Shown in pieces: positions 1-7,946 of a stretch of DNA of 8,377 nt. Location: contig JABDMQ010000025.1 in NCBI GenBank assembly GCA_013001365.1, forward strand, positions 1-8,377, in the 5' to 3' direction. Each line of letters begins with the position of its first letter. Position 1 is the stretch's first letter. The translations under genes were made by a program, and so were the position numbers. Under the pieces are notes generated by a model. The model was not told where the DNA came from and searched no databases. It saw only the letters and a program-made list of their open reading frames with translations. The DNA comes from Flavobacteriaceae bacterium. GTDB taxonomy: Bacteria; Bacteroidota; Bacteroidia; Flavobacteriales; Flavobacteriaceae.

Positions 1-2711
1 ATGAAGTAGTAGTAGTTGCCTATGGAACGGAGAAAGCCTCGAACGTAACCTCAGCAATTGAGACGGTCAAGGCAGAAGAACTTGAGCAAATTCCAAATGC
101 CTCACTTGATCAAATACTTCAAGGTAAAGCTGCTGGGTTGAATATCCAGACCAGCTCAGGTCAACCAGGTGCGAGTGGTACCATTATCCTTAGGGGACGT
201 AATTCGGTTCAGGGAAATATTGAGCCTTTATTCGTAATAGATGGTGTACCAGTAAATGAGGATAACTTCAGGAGTTTAAACTCCAATGACATTGAGACAG
301 TATCTGTTCTTAAAGATGCTTCGGCATCTGCACTATATGGTAATAGAGCGGCCGGAGGAGTAATCATCGTAACAACAAAGAAAGGTCGCAAGAACAGTGG
401 AACCAATATTCAATACAGAGTGCTTTATGGTCAATCCGATCGTATAGATCCAGGTTTTACACTGATGGACGCAGAACAGTATTTGACCTACCAAAGAAGT
501 CGTGGGTTAAATTCTTTTAGCGATGAAGAAATCAGGTTAAGGGCATTACAAAGCAATACGAACTGGGAAGACCTGTTCTTCAGGACAGGAGAGACCTTGT
601 CTCACGAAGTCAATATAACGACTGGTGGAGAGAACACCACAACTTATAATTCCATTGCCTACTATAATCAGGAAGGTATTTCAAGACGAAGTGATATACA
701 AAGATTCACTTTAAGGTCCAACACAACGACAAGCGTTAATGACAAATTCAATTTCTCTACGAACCTTACTTTAGGGTTTACGAAGAATAACTTTACCTCT
801 AATCCAGGTAGTGGGCAGTTGGATAATCCATTCATTAATGCCTATATCGCCAACCCATCTTTAAGTCCTTATAATCCTGATGGGTCTTTGGACATTTTTG
901 GAAATGGTACAACAGGATTTGCAAATTCGCCGATAGTCGCATTGAACCAGTCGATAATGAATACTTCGCTTACGGAGGAATTAAAGATCGTTGGTAACAT
1001 CGCCGGAAGTATGGAAATCATTGATAATATTACTGCTGGAGCTTCAGTCGGTATGGATTTCGAACAACGTTCGAATTTGACTATTGTCGATCCTGGTAGT
1101 TTAAGAGGAATCAATGATACGCCTAATCCTGCTGCACAAAACAGGGGTAGTCAATCTGAAAACTCTGCAAGGGATGCTGCCTTCAATATTAACTCATCAT
1201 TGGGATATGCGAATGTATTTAATGATAAACACGATGTATCGATTACCTTGTTTACAGAATATTTCAAGCGGCATATTGATGGATTTGGTTTTACAGGATT
1301 CGGTATCAATCCGAAATTGATCGGTTCAGGTAATGGTATCACACCAGGTACAACAACGGAAGGGCCTAATAGTGACCAGTATTATTATATACCAACTATT
1401 TTCTCAAACACAACTGACCTAGGATTGTTTTCTTATTTCGGAGTATTGAAGTACGATTATGATAACCGTTACGGATTTCAAGCGTCGTTAAGACGAGATG
1501 CTTCTTCAAGGTTCTCCAAGACCAACAAATGGGGAACGTTCTACTCCGTATCAGGTAAGTGGAACATTCATAATGAAGCATTCATGGGTGATAATACGTT
1601 CTTTAATGAATTGAAGTTAAGAGGAAGTTATGGTACCACAGGTAATGATAGAGCAGCTGCAATTTTCGGCTCATTTGATTTAATTGCTTTAGGTACGGGA
1701 TATCAAGCTTCAACAGGATATTTTGCTTCTCAGATAGCTAACCCAGAATTGAAATGGGAAACAGTAAAACAGGCAAATATAGGATTGGACTATTCCATTT
1801 GGGACAGGAAAATCAGTGGATCCATAGATGTTTACGAAAAAACAACTGACGACCTATTCTTGAATCAGCCATTGTCTCTAACTTCTGGATTTACTTCAAT
1901 TGCGGCCAATGTCGGTCAAATGAAGAATAGAGGGATTGAATTTTCCGTTAATTATCAGATCGTAGATAGTGATGATAATAAAGGATTTGAATGGTCTGTA
2001 AATGGTAATGTAGCTTATAACAAGAATGAAATAACTAAGCTTGTTGGAGATGGATTGATAGAAACTGTTAGAACAGCATTATCCGAAGGAGATCCATTTG
2101 GATCATTCTATGCTGTAAGATGGGCAGGTGTTAATCCTGCAAATGGTTCGCCTCTTTATTTGGATATAGACGGAAACATTACAGAGCAATATTCTGCGGA
2201 TGATCGTGTCATTCTTGATAAGACCCAAGACCCAAGATATACGGGAGGTTTTGGAACCAACCTTAGTTGGAACGGGTTCTCGCTTAATACCTTGTTCTCC
2301 TTTGCTGCAGAACAATACAGATATAATGGAAGTTTAGCGGTTGTAGAGGATCCAACATTGTATACTATTTCCAATCAAGCAACAACGATCTTGAATGAAT
2401 GGTCGCAACCAGGTGATATTACAGATATACCATCTCCTGCGTTCGGGTCGACTCGATTATTGAGAACGGATCGTTATATTGAAGATGCATCCTTTTTAAG
2501 ATTGAGAGATGTAACATTGGCTTATTCTGTGGATCGTGAAGTTTTGGAAAGAACGAATTTGTTCACAGGAATCCGCCTTTATATGCAAGCGCAGAACTTA
2601 TTTACATTCAGTAAGTGGAGAGGTTTTGACCCAGAATCTAATATTAACTCAACGTTCTTCGAATTTCCAACACCTAGAACAGTTACGTTTGGAGTTGATG
2701 TAAACTTTTAA
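1..2711 (+). CDS. SusC/RagA-family TonB-dependent outer-membrane transporter, 5'-partial
   Basis: Outer-membrane nutrient transporter that imports a ligand captured with its SusD partner, powered by TonB. The frame is open from base 3 to the left edge, so the gene begins outside the window; 902 residues are visible. The first residues, EVVVVAYGTEKASNV, are the conserved lead-in to the SusC plug. The plug follows: LRGRNSVQ, then PLFVIDGVPV at about residues 75-84, then the SusC signature IETVSVLKDASASALYG. The rest is a long beta-barrel rich in aromatic and Asn/Thr residues, ending GVDVNF with the C-terminal Phe typical of outer-membrane proteins. Missing are the signal peptide and the usual carboxypeptidase-regulatory-like domain; complete family members are around 1000 residues. 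The TTG at 138 is an internal Leu codon, not a start. SusD begins four bases after the stop. Family assignment is firm; substrate is unknown because no catabolic enzyme is adjacent. Confidence 0.96.
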   Translation, partial: EVVVVAYGTEKASNVTSAIETVKAEELEQIPNASLDQILQGKAAGLNIQTSSGQPGASGTIILRGRNSVQGNIEPLFVIDGVPVNEDNFRSLNSNDIETVSVLKDASASALYGNRAAGGVIIVTTKKGRKNSGTNIQYRVLYGQSDRIDPGFTLMDAEQYLTYQRSRGLNSFSDEEIRLRALQSNTNWEDLFFRTGETLSHEVNITTGGENTTTYNSIAYYNQEGISRRSDIQRFTLRSNTTTSVNDKFNFSTNLTLGFTKNNFTSNPGSGQLDNPFINAYIANPSLSPYNPDGSLDIFGNGTTGFANSPIVALNQSIMNTSLTEELKIVGNIAGSMEIIDNITAGASVGMDFEQRSNLTIVDPGSLRGINDTPNPAAQNRGSQSENSARDAAFNINSSLGYANVFNDKHDVSITLFTEYFKRHIDGFGFTGFGINPKLIGSGNGITPGTTTEGPNSDQYYYIPTIFSNTTDLGLFSYFGVLKYDYDNRYGFQASLRRDASSRFSKTNKWGTFYSVSGKWNIHNEAFMGDNTFFNELKLRGSYGTTGNDRAAAIFGSFDLIALGTGYQASTGYFASQIANPELKWETVKQANIGLDYSIWDRKISGSIDVYEKTTDDLFLNQPLSLTSGFTSIAANVGQMKNRGIEFSVNYQIVDSDDNKGFEWSVNGNVAYNKNEITKLVGDGLIETVRTALSEGDPFGSFYAVRWAGVNPANGSPLYLDIDGNITEQYSADDRVILDKTQDPRYTGGFGTNLSWNGFSLNTLFSFAAEQYRYNGSLAVVEDPTLYTISNQATTILNEWSQPGDITDIPSPAFGSTRLLRTDRYIEDASFLRLRDVTLAYSVDREVLERTNLFTGIRLYMQAQNLFTFSKWRGFDPESNINSTFFEFPTPRTVTFGVDVNF

Positions 2712-2715
2712 AAAA

Positions 2716-4149
2716 ATGAACATGAAAAACATAAAATCAATAACAGTAATTACAGCTTTAATGCTTTCATTCTCATGTAATGATGCATTGGATATATTAC
2801 CTGAAGATTCGATACCGGCAGAAACAGCTTACACGAGCGTTGATGACCTGGTAATCGGAATGAATGGGGTCTTTTCAAATTATTTTCCAGAAGCTCAAAT
2901 AAGGTTTTCATCAATTTTCTCTGATGATACGAAAGTTGGAGAAGATAATGGTGGTCAAGAGATCAATTTCCATGATTTTCAATTAACTGCAGCGACTGGA
3001 AGGGCAAATTCGATTTGGACCAATAATTATTTCCTGATCAATAGTGCAAATAGATTGCTGGTTGCTGCTGCAGGTATTACACCTGAGGCCACTGAACAAT
3101 CAACCTATAATAATATTCTTGGAGAATGTTATGCACTTAGGGCAATAGCGCATCTTGATCTAATGGCATATTATTCAACAGACTATAATAGTGCTACGGA
3201 ATCGGTACCGTATATCGATTATGTCGTGGTATTGGAGCAACCTTCCAGGAACACGGTAGGTGAGGTGATAGCAGGAATCAAGTCGGATCTGGATACAGCA
3301 AATGGCTTGATTGATGCTGGGATCACGGATAATAAGCGAATAACCAAGGATGTTATAAAAGCAGTGCGTGCAAGGTTGGCACTTTACGAAGGAGATAATT
3401 CTACAGCTATAACCATGTCCAATGATCTGATCGGGAAGTATCCATTAGCAGATCAAACACAGTACGTTAATATGTTTGTAGGTGATGCTGATAATACTGA
3501 AGTTATCTTTAAAGCAGCAAGGGTTCTAGGCGATTTTTCAGCTGGAGGTATCTGGATGTTCACGAACTCTGGAGGTTCGTTTATCGAAGTTTCCAATGAG
3601 TTGGTGAGTTTAATAAGTCCTATAGATGTTAGGAACAATGTTATTTGGACCAATACTTCTGCTTCAACAGGCATTACAGATACTCAAGAAAGGGTCAATA
3701 AATATCCTGGAACACCGGGAGGATTGGCATTCTTGAATGACATAAAGGTCTTCAGGTCTTCTGAAATGTACTTGATCAATGCTGAAGCTAAAGCAAGGAC
3801 TAACGACCTTACTGGAGCAGCGATGATGGTGCAAGCTGTCAGGAATGCAAGATTCGGTTTAACAGGAACACCTCCTACCTATGCCAATCTATTAGAGGCA
3901 ATTACAGATATTCTTGCCGAAAGAAGATTGGAGCTTTGCTTTGAAGGTCATAGATATATTGATATCAAGAGAACAAGAGATATAACCAATCAGGGAATCA
4001 ATCGGTCAGAAGCATTAAATGATTGTGGAGGAACCAGTGGGGCCGCGAATTGTAGTTTAGCTGTAGGCGATCACAGGTTCACATTGCCGATTCCTGCTGG
4101 AGAATTGGATGGAAATCCAAATATTAGTCAAACCCCTGGATACAATTAA
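2716..4149 (+). CDS. SusD/RagB-family surface nutrient-binding lipoprotein
   Basis: Ligand-capturing lipoprotein that acts as the lid over the SusC channel on the cell surface. Residues 1-20 form a lipoprotein signal peptide ending LSFS before Cys21, the predicted lipidated residue; CNDALD follows. The N-terminal SusD-like part has DILPEDSIPAETAYTSVDDL near residues 26-45 and the helical stretch ECYALRAIAHLDLMAYY at 137-153. The C-terminal SusD/RagB domain shows FRSSEMYLINAEAKAR (346-361) and AERRLELCFEGHRYIDIKR (401-419), and ends NPNISQTPGYN, the usual family ending. At 477 residues it is normal length and intact. Translation could start at 2716 or at the in-frame ATG at 2722 (MNMKN); both leave a workable signal peptide, and the upstream bases are A-rich with no Shine-Dalgarno motif. 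The four-base gap from SusC implies co-transcription. Cys437 and Cys446, near the C-terminus, may form a disulfide (inference). Confidence 0.96.
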   Translation: MNMKNIKSITVITALMLSFSCNDALDILPEDSIPAETAYTSVDDLVIGMNGVFSNYFPEAQIRFSSIFSDDTKVGEDNGGQEINFHDFQLTAATGRANSIWTNNYFLINSANRLLVAAAGITPEATEQSTYNNILGECYALRAIAHLDLMAYYSTDYNSATESVPYIDYVVVLEQPSRNTVGEVIAGIKSDLDTANGLIDAGITDNKRITKDVIKAVRARLALYEGDNSTAITMSNDLIGKYPLADQTQYVNMFVGDADNTEVIFKAARVLGDFSAGGIWMFTNSGGSFIEVSNELVSLISPIDVRNNVIWTNTSASTGITDTQERVNKYPGTPGGLAFLNDIKVFRSSEMYLINAEAKARTNDLTGAAMMVQAVRNARFGLTGTPPTYANLLEAITDILAERRLELCFEGHRYIDIKRTRDITNQGINRSEALNDCGGTSGAANCSLAVGDHRFTLPIPAGELDGNPNISQTPGYN

Positions 4150-4161
4150 AAAAAAAGAATT

Positions 4162-4989
4162 ATGAAAAATTTATTAAAACTATTGGTCTTGTCATTGATA
4201 CTGAGCTCTTGCGGAGATTTTGAGCCTGTTATCTATGACAACGTAAACGGACAGACATTGGCCTTCTTCGATAAATCGACTTCTAGCTTAGAGATCGTGA
4301 TCGATGATGTTGGCTCTGTCGATGTTCAGATCGGATCATCTACCTTATCGTCTTCTGCAAGAACGGTTACGGTATCTGTAGTTCAAGAGAGTACGACAGC
4401 GGATCCTGCAAGTTATTCGTTCAGCCCATCTGTAACCATTCCTGCGAATGAGTATTTTGGCACGTTAACTATTTCAGGAGTAGATATTAATGTTGAGACA
4501 ACCGCTGAAACTTTAACGTTGAAATTGGATTCAGTTGAAGGATCTGGTATCACAAGTTCTTCAACGCATGCGGTTAGCATATTTCAAATATGTCCTGTAC
4601 CAACAACATCTTTTGTTGGTAACTACTTGATAGAGCAACAAACACCATATGTTGACGGTCCAACACTAAGTGATGGTTCCGTTGTAACTGTTGAGGTTGG
4701 TAGCTCAAGTACAGAAAGGGTGTTTAACACCTTTAACTACGCCCAGTACTGTCAAACGCCAAACCCATTCAGGTTTAGTTTGGTATGTAATGAAATCATT
4801 TCTGCAATCAACGCGAGCAATTGTACTTGTGGAGGTGATGGATTGTTCTTTGGTACACCGGTAAATGGAGCACCAAATGAAACTTATGATGTGAATGATG
4901 ATTCGGTATTCTTCTTGACATTTGGAGATGATATTACCACCAATTGTGGACCTCCTGTCAATACAACATATAAATTCACTAAACAATAA
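4162..4989 (+). CDS. Lipoprotein with Calx-beta-like N-terminal half, SusE/F position
   Basis: Family not recognised with certainty. Residues 1-16 form a lipoprotein signal peptide ending LILSS before Cys17. Residues about 43-125 are a beta-strand-rich stretch with TVTVSVVQ, DPASYSFSPSVTIPANE and GTLTISGVD, which resembles Calx-beta or related Ig-like surface domains. A second half begins at HAVSIFQICP (136-145), continues FVGNYLIEQQ and DGSVVTVEVG, and holds six cysteines (144, 197, 209, 221, 223, 262) that could pair as disulfides outside the cell. The layout matches the next gene, which suggests tandem paralogy. It lies 12 A-rich bases after the SusD gene and overlaps the next start by one base, so it belongs to the same operon. 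Position after SusCD suggests an accessory surface binding protein like SusE or SusF, but no sequence motif proves this. No catalytic motif is visible. Confidence 0.85.
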   Translation: MKNLLKLLVLSLILSSCGDFEPVIYDNVNGQTLAFFDKSTSSLEIVIDDVGSVDVQIGSSTLSSSARTVTVSVVQESTTADPASYSFSPSVTIPANEYFGTLTISGVDINVETTAETLTLKLDSVEGSGITSSSTHAVSIFQICPVPTTSFVGNYLIEQQTPYVDGPTLSDGSVVTVEVGSSSTERVFNTFNYAQYCQTPNPFRFSLVCNEIISAINASNCTCGGDGLFFGTPVNGAPNETYDVNDDSVFFLTFGDDITTNCGPPVNTTYKFTKQ

Positions 4990-5861
4990 TGAATATGAAA
5001 AAGATATATATAATATTAATTGCAGCATGTACGGTATTTGTTAGTTGTAAAGACGACGAAGGACCAAGCTTCTACAGAGATCTAGAAGCTGGTTGGGTAC
5101 AATTTACCAGCGCTTCTTCTACTGAAATCGGTTTGGACGATAATGTAGCACAGATCGAAATACCTTTGTTTTTACAAACAACAACTAACATTGATGGAAT
5201 AGATATTTCATATGACCTTGTTTCGGTTTCAGGTACTTCACCGAATTCTGTCGTCAACGGAAGCAATGTAGTGAATATAGCACCCGGAACACTGGAAGGA
5301 AGTTTAGTATTGACAGTAAATAATTCTGCCGTATTAAGTGAACCAGCAGTTTTCGATGTAATCTTATCAGGAACAAGTAGGAATAATGTAAGGGTTGGAT
5401 TGTCTGATGGGTCAAAACCTATTACCCATAGAGTTTCAATTTGTCCTTCATTAGATGCAAGTACTGGAGCTTTTATTGGCGACTATATCTTGACGGTGCC
5501 AACAGGAGCAGGTCCATTTGGAGATCAATTTGAAGATGGGATAACCGTAACTGTATCAGAAGGTGCAGGGGGGGCATTTACAAGAACATTTCAAGCTGAT
5601 TACCTTCCAGCTATTGGAGCTGGATTCCCAGTAGTGGACATTAACTTTTCATTTGTAGGTGGTCAGATAATTATCGAAGATGGCGTAGGGACAGGTCTTG
5701 GTTGCAGTAGCCAGATATTCCTTGGAGGTAATTCAGGTAATATTTTATCAACGCCTTGTGGAGACGCGTCTATTTCGCTTAACATGTTGGATTTTCAAGG
5801 AGGATCTGGGGGATGTGGTGTAGGTGATGTTGCTATGACTATTTTATTGACAAAAGTTTAA
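4989..5861 (+). CDS. Second surface lipoprotein, diverged paralogue of the preceding gene
   Basis: Family not recognised. Residues 1-19 form a lipoprotein signal peptide ending TVFVS before Cys20. The next residues, KDDEGP, fit the Lys plus two acidic residues pattern described as a surface-export signal in Capnocytophaga, so outer-leaflet exposure is likely. A beta-rich N-terminal half (about 40-130: AQIEIPLFLQT, NVVNIAPGTLEGSLVLTV, AVFDVILSG) precedes HRVSICPS (147-154), FIGDYILTV and DGITVTVSEG. These match the HAVSIFQICP, FVGNYLI and DGSVVTVEV blocks of the upstream lipoprotein in the same order. The C-terminal half is Gly-rich with Cys239, Cys257 and Cys276. The ATG shares its A with the upstream TAA stop; an alternative in-frame ATG is at 4995 (MNMKK). 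It is the last gene before the terminator at 5888. Role as an accessory ligand-binding protein of the SusCD system is inferred from position only. Confidence 0.85.
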   Translation: MNMKKIYIILIAACTVFVSCKDDEGPSFYRDLEAGWVQFTSASSTEIGLDDNVAQIEIPLFLQTTTNIDGIDISYDLVSVSGTSPNSVVNGSNVVNIAPGTLEGSLVLTVNNSAVLSEPAVFDVILSGTSRNNVRVGLSDGSKPITHRVSICPSLDASTGAFIGDYILTVPTGAGPFGDQFEDGITVTVSEGAGGAFTRTFQADYLPAIGAGFPVVDINFSFVGGQIIIEDGVGTGLGCSSQIFLGGNSGNILSTPCGDASISLNMLDFQGGSGGCGVGDVAMTILLTKV

Positions 5862-5887
5862 TCCGATATTCATAAAGGATTTTATTC

Positions 5888-5918
5888 AAGGCCTGCTTTT
5901 TGAAGCAGGTCTTTTTTT
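5888..5918 (+). terminator. Rho-independent terminator of the SusCD-lipoprotein operon
   Basis: An 11-bp stem pairs 5888-5898 (AAGGCCTGCTT) with 5903-5913 (AAGCAGGTCTT), with one G-T wobble at 5891/5910 and a TTTG loop. A run of seven T residues occupies 5912-5918. It begins 26 bases after the last lipoprotein stop and before the next promoter, so it ends the upstream operon and separates it from the porin gene. Confidence 0.92.
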
Positions 5919-5952
5919 GCAATATATGTCATGCTCTTTACGTTGAATCAAT

Positions 5953-5960
5953 TACTTTTG
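5953..5960 (+). promoter_or_regulatory. Bacteroidota -7 promoter element (TACTTTTG) for the porin gene
   Basis: TACTTTTG matches the Bacteroidota -7 consensus TAnnTTTG exactly. It ends 18 bases before the ATG at 5979, leaving a very short leader. A -33 TTG at the ideal spacing is not evident; the nearest TTG (5943-5945) is too close. The position just after a terminator and just before a start codon supports it despite the weak -33. Confidence 0.6.
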
Positions 5961-5978
5961 TTCGATTAAAAGCCATTA

Positions 5979-7946
5979 ATGAGAGTCGGGATCATCTTAT
6001 TTTTTTTACTGTTCTTAAGTGTCTCCTCAGCATGGAGCCAAGAGCCAAAACTTCTTAAAATTGACAAGGAAAAGGCGTTCTCAAGGAATAATCAAGATAC
6101 ACTGTCTCGTTCAATCCGTGAATCTCGTTCTAGGGCCAAAAAGAATTTAGAGGCCAAGATAGCCGACTATAAGATAATCTCGATTACAAACGATACAACC
6201 TTTGTAGATACAACGCTTACTATCTATAAGGATTACAAGTATAATTATTTACGTAAAGATGATTTTGGGCTCATGCCATTTGCAAACCTTGGCCAGACCT
6301 ATAATCAATTAATGTATGATTTTCATAGTATTGATATACTACCTAGCCTAGGGGCAAAGGCGCGTCACTTCAATTATATGAAGATCGAGGATATCGATTA
6401 CTATTATGTGCCTACTCCATTGACCGAACTGATGTTCAAGACGGCTTTCGAGCAAGGGCAATTGATCGATGCTTTTTTTACGGTTAATACCTCAGAGCAA
6501 TTCAATTTCTCCATAGCATATAAGGCGCTCAGGTCCTTAGGTAAATACCAACATGCCTTGACCAGTACTGGCAATTTAAGATTTACTACAAACTATAAGA
6601 CCAAGAACGATAAATACAATATAAGAGCTCATGTGGTCATGCAGGATCTGCTCAATGAAGAAAACGGAGGAATAATAGATGATGAGATATCACGGTTCGA
6701 ATCCGGTGAAGAGGAATTCAAGGATCGGTCTATCTTTCAGGTTAATTTCGAAGATGCCCAGAATCTTCTCGACGGCAAGCGTTATTATCTGGACCATAAT
6801 TTCAAGATCATATCCAAAAAAGACTCGATTCAGGATGTTACTCTCAAACTGGGCAATGAATTGTATTACGAAGACAAGTTTTACAGATTCGAGCAAGATC
6901 GTCAAAACGACTTTTTCGGAGAGGCCTTTCAATCTGCAAATATTAGGGATAATGTCAAACTAGAACATTTTCATGCCAACGCTTATGTGAATTACAGGGA
7001 TAGGTCTCTTGGCGATTTCAGGTTCAAATTAGGGCATACAAGCCTTAATTATGGATACGATAAGGTCATTGTGCTCGATAGCCAGACCATACCTAACAGG
7101 ATAAAGGGCAATGCCATTTCTGTTAAAGGGCAATATCAGAATAAGATTGGTAAACTGGAACTTAACGGAATGGTTTCAGCAAATGTATCTGGTGATTTTG
7201 ATGGTAACTCCTTCTTTGCCAATGTCGCTTATCCAATTAACGATAATAATAAGGTGTCATTTGGCATAGCATCGAATTCAAGGCGACCTGATTTCAATTT
7301 CTTGCTTTATCAAAGTGCATACGAAAATTATAATTGGTTCAATGAGTTCGAAAACATTAAAACAAGAACATTTTCTTCCAAATTAGAGATGAAGAAAATT
7401 GCCAATATAGACCTGTCATATAATAATATAGATAACTACACGTATTTTCAACAGTCAATAGAAAAAGCCACCAGACCATTACAGGCAAGTCAAGCCATTA
7501 ATTACTTGAATGTAAGACTTAGCCGAGAATTGAGATATGGCAATTTTGCATTGGACAATACAATTGCTTACCAAAATGTTATCGATGGCGAAGGAATCCT
7601 GAATGTACCGCAGTTAACAACTAGGAACACACTTTATTACGCCAATCATTTCTTCAAGAAAGCCCTTTTCTTGCAGACAGGAATTACGTTCAAGTATTTT
7701 ACCAAGTATAACATGAATGCCTATGATCCTCTCCTGGCAGAATTCTATGTGCAGAACGATCAAGAATTTGGCGGATTCCCAATGCTCGATTTTTTTATTA
7801 ATGCAAAGATTCGCCAGACAAGAATATTCCTTATGGCAGAACACTTTAATTCGTCTTTTACGGGTTACGATTATTATTCCGCACCAAATAATCCATACCG
7901 CGACTTTACCGTGCGATTCGGACTTGTTTGGAACTTTTTCCTTTAA
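5979..7946 (+). CDS. Putative outer-membrane porin, Porin_10 type
   Basis: A 655-residue secreted protein resembling the Bacteroidota Porin_10 (putative porin) family, expected to form a beta-barrel in the outer membrane. Residues 1-20 are a signal peptide with a long hydrophobic core (IILFFLLFLSVSS) and likely cleavage after AWS, before QEPK; there is no lipobox. Residues 21-90 are charged and probably lie before the barrel. The conserved-looking block DDFGLMPFANLGQTYNQL is at 94-111, followed by FNFSIAYKALRSLGKYQH (175-192) and then many alternating strands such as NIRAHVVMQD and FRFKLGHTSLNYGYD. The C-terminus is RFGLVWNFFL: aromatic-rich, but ending in Leu rather than the commoner Phe, Tyr or Trp. 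It has its own promoter after the upstream terminator, so it need not be co-regulated with the SusCD operon. The transported solute cannot be told from sequence. Confidence 0.88.
   Translation: MRVGIILFFLLFLSVSSAWSQEPKLLKIDKEKAFSRNNQDTLSRSIRESRSRAKKNLEAKIADYKIISITNDTTFVDTTLTIYKDYKYNYLRKDDFGLMPFANLGQTYNQLMYDFHSIDILPSLGAKARHFNYMKIEDIDYYYVPTPLTELMFKTAFEQGQLIDAFFTVNTSEQFNFSIAYKALRSLGKYQHALTSTGNLRFTTNYKTKNDKYNIRAHVVMQDLLNEENGGIIDDEISRFESGEEEFKDRSIFQVNFEDAQNLLDGKRYYLDHNFKIISKKDSIQDVTLKLGNELYYEDKFYRFEQDRQNDFFGEAFQSANIRDNVKLEHFHANAYVNYRDRSLGDFRFKLGHTSLNYGYDKVIVLDSQTIPNRIKGNAISVKGQYQNKIGKLELNGMVSANVSGDFDGNSFFANVAYPINDNNKVSFGIASNSRRPDFNFLLYQSAYENYNWFNEFENIKTRTFSSKLEMKKIANIDLSYNNIDNYTYFQQSIEKATRPLQASQAINYLNVRLSRELRYGNFALDNTIAYQNVIDGEGILNVPQLTTRNTLYYANHFFKKALFLQTGITFKYFTKYNMNAYDPLLAEFYVQNDQEFGGFPMLDFFINAKIRQTRIFLMAEHFNSSFTGYDYYSAPNNPYRDFTVRFGLVWNFFL

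Noticed and set aside
1..9. ATG at base 1 as a start codon
   Set aside because: It reads ATG-AAG-TAG and stops at once; the real frame begins at base 3.
209..406. Minus-strand open frame inside the SusC gene, with others at 869-1114, 1151-1342, 1396-1581, 2103-2315 and 2156-2374
   Set aside because: They lie wholly antisense to a firmly identified gene and show no recognisable domain, promoter or neighbour logic.
1114..1320. Plus-strand alternate-frame open stretch inside SusC
   Set aside because: It overlaps conserved barrel coding sequence in another frame and encodes nothing recognisable.
4705..5028. 107-codon minus-strand open frame across the two lipoprotein genes
   Set aside because: It is the longest antisense frame on the left side, but it overlaps two well-supported lipoprotein genes including a signal peptide, and its residues do not resemble a protein family.
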